Shown here: positions 1-5,988 of the stretch, in pieces | Position numbering within the stretch: the stretch's first letter is position 1 | Layout: each line of letters begins with the position of its first letter | Source: Candidatus Aminicenantota bacterium | GTDB lineage: Bacteria; Acidobacteriota; Aminicenantia; Aminicenantales; UBA8522 | Length of the DNA: 14,999 nt | Reading direction: 5' to 3' | Assembly (NCBI GenBank): GCA_016934895.1 | Contig: JAFGRZ010000105.1 | Coordinates: 1-14,999, forward strand | Program-made: the position numbers and the translations under genes | Notes under the pieces: model-generated | What the model saw: only the letters and a program-made list of their open reading frames with translations | What the model was told of the DNA's origin: nothing | Databases searched by the model: none

Positions 1-2141
1 CAGGACCAACGGGCAGGCTTCGGCCGGGCCAGCAGAAAAAGGAGACAGATCGCGTTCAGGACGAGCACCGATTCAAGGACATGGGCTTGACCTGCTAAGG
101 GGATAAGCAGGGAGGATGTCAGCAGCGCGCCGGCGAAGGACCCGATGAGATCGAGCCCATAGCCGCGCCCGTAATCCGCTCTGGTCCTGAGGAAAATCAG
201 GTTGGAAACGATAAACAGGCGCCCACCCAGGAAACCGAACAACAGCAGGAGAAGATAGGCGAGGAATTCCGGCGGGTGAGTGGGAAGGACGATCCGGAAT
301 GCTGCCAGCAGGGCCAAAAAAGCGGTCTGGACGGCCGCCAGGCTGCCGAGGGTCGTTTTTTCAGGCCGGATTTTGAGCGAAGCACCGAGAAAAAGTCCGA
401 GCATGAAAGTGGACAGCAGGAGCGCCACTCGTCCATAAAGGTAACCATACAGGGACTGGAACCAGAGGAGCAGGACGATCTCGGCGACGATTGTGGTCAG
501 ACCCATTACGGCCAATGGGACCAAGCTGAAACTCACCTCTCTTTTCTTCAGCCGAAGGAGGACGAGGAAGACAGTAAAAAGGAGGAGCGGACATCCGAGA
601 AGCCAACCCGGCGGCACTTCGGCCACGGTCCGGATGATCGCCGACTCCGGCCCCTGAAAATGAGCGCTCCAGAGGGATGCCTGAAGGAAAAAACTGATGG
701 GATTGAGATCCGTGTTGATCCGGCGGGGGCCTGAGCCGAGCGCGTTCTGCAGGTATTCGATCCGGAGAGGGTGAAGGCGGGATTCGAGAGAGCGGATCTC
801 AAGATGCCGGGTGCTCAGCCCGAAAGCGTCGATCCGGCGGCCCAGTTCGGAGGGATCTATCGTCAGGCGATTCGAAGAGGCTAAGAAAATGTTTCGGCCG
901 CCCGGCACAACTCTGACTTCCGGGAAGACACTTTTCAGAGTGAAGTATAAAGAAGCCAGAATTTTCCTGAGTTCAGGGCCGATAACGTTCTCAGAGGAGG
1001 CGATGGAGAATGAGAAAAATCCACCGGAACGGAGATGCCGTCTGGCCAGATCAAAGAATTCTCGGGTGTAGAACCTGTTGATCTGAGCCGTGGCCGGTTC
1101 CGGAAGATTGAGGATGATGACCTCGTATTCATCTCGGGATCCCTCGAGAAAAGCTCTCCCGTCCTGGGCCAAGATCCGGACCCTCCCGGAGGCGAGAATA
1201 TCCCGCTTGGCGTCGCCCAGAAATCGGTTGGACATCCGGATGATCTCGGGGTCGAGTTCGACGGCGTCAACCTGGACATTGGGATATTTCAAAAGCTCGT
1301 CGAGCGACTGGCCGGCGCTTCCTCCGATGAGAAGGACACGTCGGGCGGCCGGACTCTGGAGCATGGCGAAGTGAACGGATTCTTCGGCCGAGGCGATGTC
1401 GGGATAGGAGAAGACGGGCGAATGATTGCTGTACAGACTGATCTGTTCCCGGGTCTTGACGATCTGGAGCCGGCCATGCAGGGAATCCCGGCTGGCGATG
1501 AGCCGGAAGGGCTGCCAGTGGAGCCTTTGCACCGGCAGATCGGCCAGGCCGAATCCGGCCAAGACAATAAACAAAGCGGCGGTCCAGATCAAGGAAGGCC
1601 GCCTCTCGCTCGAACAAAATATCAGGACGACCACCAGCGCACTGAGGGCCGTCGCCGCGACCCACGAGGACGCGAAAAGGAGTAGACCGACAGAGACCGC
1701 CGGCCCGGCCGCGGCAGCTCCCAAGGACTCCCATGTATAGACGCGTTTGATGTCGCCGCCCCGATGGTGGACGTTGACCACAAACAAGGCCCCCAGGGGA
1801 AATCCGACCAGGGCGCAAATCCCGATGGACATGAGGATTACCGGCAGCAAACCCGCCAGTTCCCCGGGTAAAAGTCCAAACAGCAGCCGCGAAAGCCTGA
1901 CGGCCGTGAGCGCGAAGGGAAAGACAAGGATGATGCTGAAAAAAAGGACTGTCGGGCCGGGCAACGACCTCATCTTTCCCGCCGCCAGGCTTCCCAGACC
2001 GCTCCAGAGGAGCCAGGAAGCCAGCACGATGCCGAAAGTCAGCTCGTTGCCGTAGAAATAGGCGTTGAATTCGCGCAGAAGGAAGATCTGGAGAGAGGTG
2101 GCCAGCAAGCCAAGAGAGAAGGCGGGAAGATTTTTTTTCAA
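1..2141 (-). CDS. Membrane protein with embedded spermidine-synthase-like domain (C terminus cut by window edge)
   Basis: An uninterrupted frame of 713 codons runs off the left edge, so the C terminus is missing. It has three parts. Residues 1-205 hold about six hydrophobic segments. Residues 215-470 form a spermidine-synthase/Rossmann methyltransferase-like domain with a nucleotide-binding loop (RVLLIGGSAGQSL, 268-280), an acidic end of strand 2 (ELDP, 295-298) and DGRAFL (327-332). Residues 512 to the end hold a second membrane domain. The usual catalytic Asp of spermidine synthases (DxxDP) is replaced: the segment reads ILNLPEPATAQ, with Asn345 and Glu348. Polyamine synthesis is therefore doubtful, although SAM or decarboxylated-SAM binding is plausible. 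I chose a TTG start at 2141 because it overlaps the upstream stop (TTGA) and opens directly into the hydrophobic segment GLLATSLQIFLLREF typical of such proteins. It is the last gene I can see of the operon with the radical SAM and DUF362 genes. Substrate unknown. Confidence 0.85.
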   Translation of the reverse strand, partial: MKKNLPAFSLGLLATSLQIFLLREFNAYFYGNELTFGIVLASWLLWSGLGSLAAGKMRSLPGPTVLFFSIILVFPFALTAVRLSRLLFGLLPGELAGLLPVILMSIGICALVGFPLGALFVVNVHHRGGDIKRVYTWESLGAAAAGPAVSVGLLLFASSWVAATALSALVVVLIFCSSERRPSLIWTAALFIVLAGFGLADLPVQRLHWQPFRLIASRDSLHGRLQIVKTREQISLYSNHSPVFSYPDIASAEESVHFAMLQSPAARRVLLIGGSAGQSLDELLKYPNVQVDAVELDPEIIRMSNRFLGDAKRDILASGRVRILAQDGRAFLEGSRDEYEVIILNLPEPATAQINRFYTREFFDLARRHLRSGGFFSFSIASSENVIGPELRKILASLYFTLKSVFPEVRVVPGGRNIFLASSNRLTIDPSELGRRIDAFGLSTRHLEIRSLESRLHPLRIEYLQNALGSGPRRINTDLNPISFFLQASLWSAHFQGPESAIIRTVAEVPPGWLLGCPLLLFTVFLVLLRLKKREVSFSLVPLAVMGLTTIVAEIVLLLWFQSLYGYLYGRVALLLSTFMLGLFLGASLKIRPEKTTLGSLAAVQTAFLALLAAFRIVLPTHPPEFLAYLLLLLFGFLGGRLFIVSNLIFLRTRADYGRGYGLDLIGSFAGALLTSSLLIPLAGQAHVLESVLVLNAICLLFLLARPKPARWS

Positions 2142-3259
2142 GCCCAGATTCCGGGGATAGGAAGGCCGCAAAACCGGCACCTTCCCTTTTCCAAATGGAG
2201 GCTCTTGAGCTGGAGGCCAAATCTTTCGATAACCGTTTTCCCGCAGCGGGGGCATTCTGTGTTCTCCCCCTTGTGCCCGGGGACATTGCCGATATAGACA
2301 TAGTGAAGGCCTTCCCGGATGGCCACCGCGCGCAGGGCCTCGAGAGTCGAAAGAGGGGTCGGCGGAAGGTTTTTCATCAGATACATGGGCACGAAGCGGC
2401 TGAAGTGGAGGGGAACGTCGGGGCCGATCTCCCGCCTCAGCCAGCGGCACATGGATTCGATATCCTTGACGCTGTCGTTGAGCGTCGGGATGACAAGATA
2501 AACGATCTCGAGCCAGACCTTGCTTTCGTGCACTTCCCGGATGGCGTCGAGCACGGGCTGGAGTTCGCCCCGGACGAAATCGGTGTAAAAATCCTGACGG
2601 AAGGCCTTGAGGTCGATCTTGACCGCGTCGACGACCTGGAGAAGGTTTCGGAGCGGCTCTGGGCGGATATGGCCGCCCGTCACCACGCAGTTCTTGATCC
2701 CTCTCCGGCGGCCCGCCAAAGAGGAATCGTACATGTATTCGAAAAAGACGATCGGCTCGGTGTAGGTGTAAGCGATCGAGGCGCACCGGTATTTCTGAGC
2801 GGCCAGGGCCACGTCTTCCGGAGGCAGATCGTGATGCGGAATCTGCTCGGGGCGGACCTGAGAAATTTGCCAATTCTGGCAGAACTTGCAGTTCACATTG
2901 CAGCCGGCCGTGGCGATCGAAAAGGCATCACTGCCCGGTAAAAAATGGAAGAACGGTTTCTTTTCAATCGGGTCGACATTGGCCGAGCAGGCTTTGCCGT
3001 AAACGAGAGTATAGTAGGTTCCGCCGTCGTTCTGCCGGACCCCACAGTAGCCCCGTTCCTTGTCTCCCAGCCGGCAAAGCCTGGGACAGAGCAGACATTC
3101 GATCTCCCGGTCGGGGAGTTTCCGATAATAGCGGGCCTCGACATGAGAGAGATTGGCGACATCCTGGAAGGCTAGGAGCCGTCTGACCGTCTCCCCTCCG
3201 CCCGTCCCCAGGAGACATCCTGTCCCCGCCAGGGTTTGACAGAAAATGCGTCGTTTCAT
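2138..3259 (-). CDS. amrS: Radical SAM protein, AmmeMemoRadiSam (AmrS) type, with Tat-like N terminus
   Basis: 373 residues of the COG1180/AmrS family. The radical SAM cluster motif CNVNCKFC (Cys120, 124, 127) should bind a 4Fe-4S cluster and SAM. Upstream is a second Cys group: CLLCPRLC (Cys55, 58, 62), Cys72 in GYCGVR, and Cys91. The C terminus carries a rubredoxin-like Cys4 site (Cys336, 339, 361, 364). The first 20 residues, MKRRIFCQTLAGTGCLLGTG, resemble a twin-arginine leader (RR followed by a small, mildly hydrophobic stretch). That is odd for a SAM-dependent enzyme, because SAM is cytoplasmic. The usual MEMO and AMMECR1 partners of this family are not present here. Instead it lies 21 bp after the DUF362 gene and overlaps the membrane protein gene. 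Its start is the ATG at 3259; the Shine-Dalgarno is weak. The reaction and substrate are not known. Confidence 0.9.
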   Translation of the reverse strand: MKRRIFCQTLAGTGCLLGTGGGETVRRLLAFQDVANLSHVEARYYRKLPDREIECLLCPRLCRLGDKERGYCGVRQNDGGTYYTLVYGKACSANVDPIEKKPFFHFLPGSDAFSIATAGCNVNCKFCQNWQISQVRPEQIPHHDLPPEDVALAAQKYRCASIAYTYTEPIVFFEYMYDSSLAGRRRGIKNCVVTGGHIRPEPLRNLLQVVDAVKIDLKAFRQDFYTDFVRGELQPVLDAIREVHESKVWLEIVYLVIPTLNDSVKDIESMCRWLRREIGPDVPLHFSRFVPMYLMKNLPPTPLSTLEALRAVAIREGLHYVYIGNVPGHKGENTECPRCGKTVIERFGLQLKSLHLEKGRCRFCGLPIPGIWA

Positions 3260-3275
3260 GCCGGCTGCTATTCCC

Positions 3276-3290
3276 TGAGATTATATCTCA
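3276..3290 (-). promoter_or_regulatory. 15-bp palindrome containing a TATAAT hexamer, before the radical SAM gene
   Basis: On the minus strand the sequence is TGAGATATAATCTCA: perfect 6-bp arms around ATA. It covers the stop codon of the DUF362 gene. The perfect -10 hexamer TATAAT lies at 3285-3280, but no convincing -35 sits 16-18 bp upstream. It could be an internal promoter or operator for the two downstream genes. It could also be chance. Confidence 0.3.
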
Positions 3291-4195
3291 TCTTCGATGA
3301 TTTGGATCCCTTCCAAAGCGGAGCGGCCGAGGCCCAGCGCTTCGGCCGTTTTCAAGTAGGTCGGTTCGCGGCCTTCCTCATCGAGTGATGGAAGACCCCG
3401 GTCCGACCGGAGCTTTTCCACCAGACGCCAGCCCACCGCATCGGCGGCCACCGGATCCAGGCTGAAGATGAGCCGGCCGCAGGGCTCCGCCCAGCGGGAA
3501 TGGTAGGACGGACCTCGATGGAACTGGACGAGCAGAGCGTCCAAAATGGAAAGGCGATGTTTCTGTTTCACCAGGGGCGTATCAAAGAGTTCGGCGATAT
3601 ACGGATCGCAGTGATCATCATGATACTTGTTGGGATTATGGACGGCGCCGAAATAGTTTTTCATCCCGGCGGTGATTCCGGCAAGGCCATGGTCTTTCAG
3701 GATCGCCAGGCTGATCGAGGCGGTCACAAAATTCGTCTGAATGGTCGAAAAGAGACTGCCGATATTCAAATGAGAGACAAGCTCGGTGTCATATCCGGCG
3801 CCGGCGGTGTCGGTCGCGAAGATCTTGAGTCCGTTCGGGCCGTCGGAAAGCCGATATCCCGCCTCCCGGAGTTCCCGGTTGGTCCTGTCCCAGATGAGGA
3901 TGTTTTTTTCAGAAACGGTGCTGCTGGAAAGGAGGTTGGCCAAGGCCAAGGCGAGTTCCGGCCGGGTCGAGATCATGCGTCCGCCGATGGTGCTGATCTT
4001 GATCCCGACACGATCCTTTCTGGAAAAAAGGGCCGCCGGACCGTCGGGCGATTGATCCGCGCCGGTCAGATGACGGAACCCGAGATCCAGCATGGCGGCG
4101 ATCTTGGCAGGGTCCATCTCTCCATCCCGGGTCAGGATTCCCGCTCCTCCGACCACGACGACTCTGGACCTGTCCATTCCTCTATCAAGGTACAT
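3281..4195 (-). CDS. DUF362 domain protein
   Basis: About 304 residues from the ATG at 4195. It opens with SRVVVVGGAGILTRDGEMD, followed by DRVGIKISTIGG and a PELALALANLL helix, which is the usual N-terminal layout of DUF362 (COG2006) proteins. The conserved C-terminal part follows: GITAGMKNYFGAVHNPNKYH, then HCDPYIAELFDTPLVKQK and ILDALL. No signal peptide, membrane segment or ferredoxin-type CxxCxxC is visible, unlike some family members that carry 4Fe-4S inserts. The function of DUF362 is not established. It is the first gene of the minus-strand operon with the radical SAM and membrane spermidine-synthase-like genes, and it diverges from the DUF6599-like gene. The start is uncertain: ATG 4177 (MDRSRV) is equally compatible with the family, and an in-frame TTG at 4291 would run through both promoters and is unlikely. 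Confidence 0.85.
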   Translation of the reverse strand: MYLDRGMDRSRVVVVGGAGILTRDGEMDPAKIAAMLDLGFRHLTGADQSPDGPAALFSRKDRVGIKISTIGGRMISTRPELALALANLLSSSTVSEKNILIWDRTNRELREAGYRLSDGPNGLKIFATDTAGAGYDTELVSHLNIGSLFSTIQTNFVTASISLAILKDHGLAGITAGMKNYFGAVHNPNKYHDDHCDPYIAELFDTPLVKQKHRLSILDALLVQFHRGPSYHSRWAEPCGRLIFSLDPVAADAVGWRLVEKLRSDRGLPSLDEEGREPTYLKTAEALGLGRSALEGIQIIEDEI

Positions 4196-4215
4196 GTGTC
4201 CGGACACGCTGTCAA
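4187..4215 (-). promoter_or_regulatory. Candidate promoter of the DUF362 operon, with a 12-bp palindrome in its spacer
   Basis: A perfect -35 TTGACA (4215-4210) is followed after 17 bp by a weak -10 TACCTT (4192-4187). That would start transcription near 4180, almost at ATG 4177. The spacer contains the perfect palindrome GTGTCCGGACAC (4196-4207), a plausible operator. An alternative -10, TATAAC at 4261-4256, lies further upstream but lacks a good -35. If that one is used, the leader would be about 55 nt before ATG 4195. Confidence 0.35.
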
Positions 4216-4239
4216 CCGTGGATCCCGGCCGGGAGAAAG

Positions 4240-4268
4240 TTGCCAAAGACCCGGCGTTATAGTAGAGT
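4240..4268 (+). promoter_or_regulatory. Candidate promoter of the DUF6599-like gene
   Basis: TTGCCA (4240-4245, 5 of 6 to consensus) and TAGAGT (4263-4268, 4 of 6) are separated by exactly 17 bp. Transcription would start near 4275, giving a leader of about 20 nt that carries the Shine-Dalgarno at 4283-4287. Confidence 0.4.
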
Positions 4269-4282
4269 TGAATGAAGAAAAC

Positions 4283-4287
4283 GGAGG
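4283..4287 (+). promoter_or_regulatory. Ribosome binding site deciding the DUF6599-like start
   Basis: GGAGG is placed 6 nt before ATG 4294. This favours that start over the in-frame ATG at 4309 (MKRRAIL), which would place the SD 21 nt away. Confidence 0.75.
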
Positions 4288-4293
4288 CCAATC

Positions 4294-5196
4294 ATGAGTG
4301 CGACGATAATGAAACGCCGGGCAATCCTCGTCTTGTCTCTCTTGTGGGGGTTTTCGGCGTTCGGGCAAGAGACTTCGCCGTCCTCCCTCCAAGCCCTGCT
4401 GCCCAAACTGCCCGGATGGTGTCTCACCGAAACTCCCCGCATCTTCTCTCCGGGTTCCCTATTCGAGTACATCAACGGGGCGGCCGAGAATTACCTCAGC
4501 TATGGTTTTCAAGAATTAGTGGTGGGGGATTTCAAGAAGGACGAATCAGCGGCCTCTCTGACCGTCGAAATCTACGATATGGGCGAAGAAACACGGGCCT
4601 TCGGCATCTACAGCTCGGAGCGGTATCCCGAGAGCCGTTTCCTGGACATCGGCGGCCAAGGGTACCTTGAGGAGGGAACGCTCAATTTCTTCGTCGGCGG
4701 ATATTATGTCAAGCTTCTCTGTTTCGACTGCGGGGACGAAGCCGAGGCCGTCCTCAAGTCGGCCGCTGAGCAAGTGGAGACGAAGGCTTCTGTCGAGACA
4801 GAACAGCCCCCGCTCCTTCGCCTCTTTCCGCGTGAGGGACTGGTCGCCAACAGTGAAAAGTTCATCCTCCAGAATGTCCTGGGATTCGGATTCCTCCATC
4901 ATGGCTACTTGGCCGACTACCGCATTCAAGGTCAGGAATTCGAGTTGTTCGTCATCCAGGGCAGCAGTTCCCAGGATGCCCAGGATATGCTCACTCAATA
5001 TTTGGAGAGCCAGAGAAAGGCGGGCCAGTCTCCTCAGGCGATGTCCCAGGGTTATCTGGTGAGAGACCGCTACTCCCATAATATCTTCTTGGCGCTTTCC
5101 GGGACGTTGATTCTGGGAGTGATGAGAATCCCGGACGGAAATGAGGGGCTGGGCGAAAAATACCTTCAGCGGCTGGTCGAGTCTGCGGCAAGATGA
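4294..5196 (+). CDS. Exported DUF6599-like protein
   Basis: 300 residues. Residues 1-24 form a Sec signal peptide: KRR, a hydrophobic core AILVLSLLWGF, and a cleavage site SAFG before QE. The mature part begins with a PKLPGW motif and the signature LFEYINGAAENYLSYGF (56-72), followed by VEIYDMGEETRAFGIYSSER. I associate this layout with DUF6599, whose function is unknown. There is no lipobox and no further membrane segment, so it is probably soluble in the periplasm or released outside. The start is set by a strong Shine-Dalgarno 6 nt upstream. It is transcribed away from the DUF362/radical SAM operon out of a shared promoter gap, which suggests but does not prove a common role. It ends 107 bp before a convergent gene. 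Confidence 0.85.
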   Translation: MSATIMKRRAILVLSLLWGFSAFGQETSPSSLQALLPKLPGWCLTETPRIFSPGSLFEYINGAAENYLSYGFQELVVGDFKKDESAASLTVEIYDMGEETRAFGIYSSERYPESRFLDIGGQGYLEEGTLNFFVGGYYVKLLCFDCGDEAEAVLKSAAEQVETKASVETEQPPLLRLFPREGLVANSEKFILQNVLGFGFLHHGYLADYRIQGQEFELFVIQGSSSQDAQDMLTQYLESQRKAGQSPQAMSQGYLVRDRYSHNIFLALSGTLILGVMRIPDGNEGLGEKYLQRLVESAAR

Positions 5197-5212
5197 GCCG
5201 TCTGTCCATGGA

Positions 5213-5253
5213 TTCCGGGAGGTTGGCAGGGGAGTCGGGCGTCCCCTCCGGAA
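5213..5253. terminator. Stem-loop in the gap between convergent genes
   Basis: Inverted repeats lie between the DUF6599-like stop and the HPt stop. AGGGGA (5228-5233) can pair with TCCCCT (5242-5247) around an 8-nt loop. Alternatively TTCCGG-g-AGG (5213-5222) can pair with CCTCCGGAA (5245-5253) with one bulged G. No T-run follows on either strand, so a classical intrinsic terminator is not supported. It may still act as a bidirectional 3' end structure. Confidence 0.3.
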
Positions 5254-5303
5254 GTGACCTCTTTCTTCGGAAAACGTGAGAAAGCGATCGACAAGGCGGG
5301 GCT

Positions 5304-5678
5304 CTAGACGTGCTTTCCCGGAGGGTGCATTTCCAGAAATTTTTTCAATCTCTGGAACTCGGGTTCCAGAGCGGCGATCGCAACCCGGGCCTGGTCCAGG
5401 TTTTTCTCCCGTCCGGCCATTTCGATGGCCAGCCCGAGCTTTTGGAGAGGAATGAGGCTCAGGTTTGCCGAGGCGCCCTTGAGACTGTGTCCGACTTCCC
5501 GGATCTGATTGGTGTCGCCCCGCGACAGGGCCTGCTCGAGAAGTTCCTTTTTTTCCTCGAATTCCTGATAAAAGAGATTGAGGAGATCCTGAAGAAAAGA
5601 GGTGTCCCCGCTGATTCTTTCCAGAACGGAAGGAAAATCAATGGGTTGAATGGATTCAAAATGCGCCGGTTCAGACAT
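5304..5678 (-). CDS. Stand-alone HPt (histidine phosphotransfer) protein
   Basis: 124 residues forming one HPt four-helix domain. The phosphorylatable His is His64 in the motif GHSLKGASANL. It is followed by a helix (PLQKLGLAIEMAG) and then the C-terminal helix ALEPEFQRLKKFLE. There is no signal peptide or membrane segment, so it is cytoplasmic. It should carry phosphoryl groups between the two receiver domains of the hybrid kinase, or on to a response regulator encoded elsewhere, because the kinase itself lacks an HPt domain. Its ATG lies inside the end of the preceding 105-residue gene (8-nt overlap) and has a strong Shine-Dalgarno, AGGAG, 7 nt upstream. Last gene of the signalling operon. 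Confidence 0.92.
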   Translation of the reverse strand: MSEPAHFESIQPIDFPSVLERISGDTSFLQDLLNLFYQEFEEKKELLEQALSRGDTNQIREVGHSLKGASANLSLIPLQKLGLAIEMAGREKNLDQARVAIAALEPEFQRLKKFLEMHPPGKHV

Positions 5679-5988
5679 GGTTGCGCTCCTGTCTCAGATT
5701 CGAAGGGCCACGGCCCAACATGGGGCCGTGACATTCCTGGTTTTTATCCTCAAGCAAGGCCTTATCGGCGGCCTGGATGATCTCCGACGTGAGGCGACGA
5801 GGAAGAATGATCACGATCGCATCCGCGCCGGAGCGCCCGATTTTATCGGATTCCTCGGTTTCTCGCTTGATTCTGGAAACGAATTGAAGGAAAGCTTGGT
5901 CCCGCAGCGCTCCTCGAGCCTCGGCTCCGAAGGGCGCAGTCACCCCGACGAAACCCCGGTTCAGCCGGTTTCTCCGCAGGGTTTTCAT
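5671..5988 (-). CDS. Small protein resembling a shrunken, degenerate GGDEF domain
   Basis: 105 residues. Its ATG overlaps the kinase stop (ATGA) and its own stop lies inside the HPt gene, so it sits in a tight translational chain and is very likely expressed. Residues 47-63, SDKIGRSGADAIVIILP, line up with the GGDEF core of diguanylate cyclases (SDxxxRxGGDEFxxxLP). The signature reads G-A-D-A-I in place of G-G-D-E-F, so the catalytic Glu is lost. AADKALLEDK (73-82) resembles the AD-ALY-AK helix at the end of that fold. The N-terminal substrate half and about 40 residues after the GGDEF strand appear to be missing, so cyclase activity is not expected. The GGDEF assignment is my inference from motif order. 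An orphan family is the alternative. No signal peptide or membrane segment. Confidence 0.75.
   Translation of the reverse strand: MKTLRRNRLNRGFVGVTAPFGAEARGALRDQAFLQFVSRIKRETEESDKIGRSGADAIVIILPRRLTSEIIQAADKALLEDKNQECHGPMLGRGPSNLRQERNHV

Noticed and set aside
276..734. 152-codon plus-strand frame near the left edge
   Set aside because: Lies opposite the C-terminal membrane domain of the large minus-strand gene; charged, featureless translation.
1267..2301. 344-codon minus-strand frame overlapping the membrane protein and radical SAM genes
   Set aside because: Arg/Pro/Ser-rich product with no domain. The neighbouring frame on the same strand encodes a coherent membrane plus spermidine-synthase-like protein with no stops.
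2195..2941. 248-codon plus-strand frame opposite the radical SAM gene
   Set aside because: Antisense of a well-supported enzyme; no family motif seen.
4196..4291. 32-residue N-terminal extension of the DUF362 protein from a TTG
   Set aside because: Covers both divergent promoters, has no Shine-Dalgarno, and adds sequence that does not resemble the family or a signal peptide.
5254..5303. TTTC-TTCG-GAAA tetraloop hairpin between convergent genes
   Set aside because: Only a 4-bp stem with no T-run; too weak to call a terminator.
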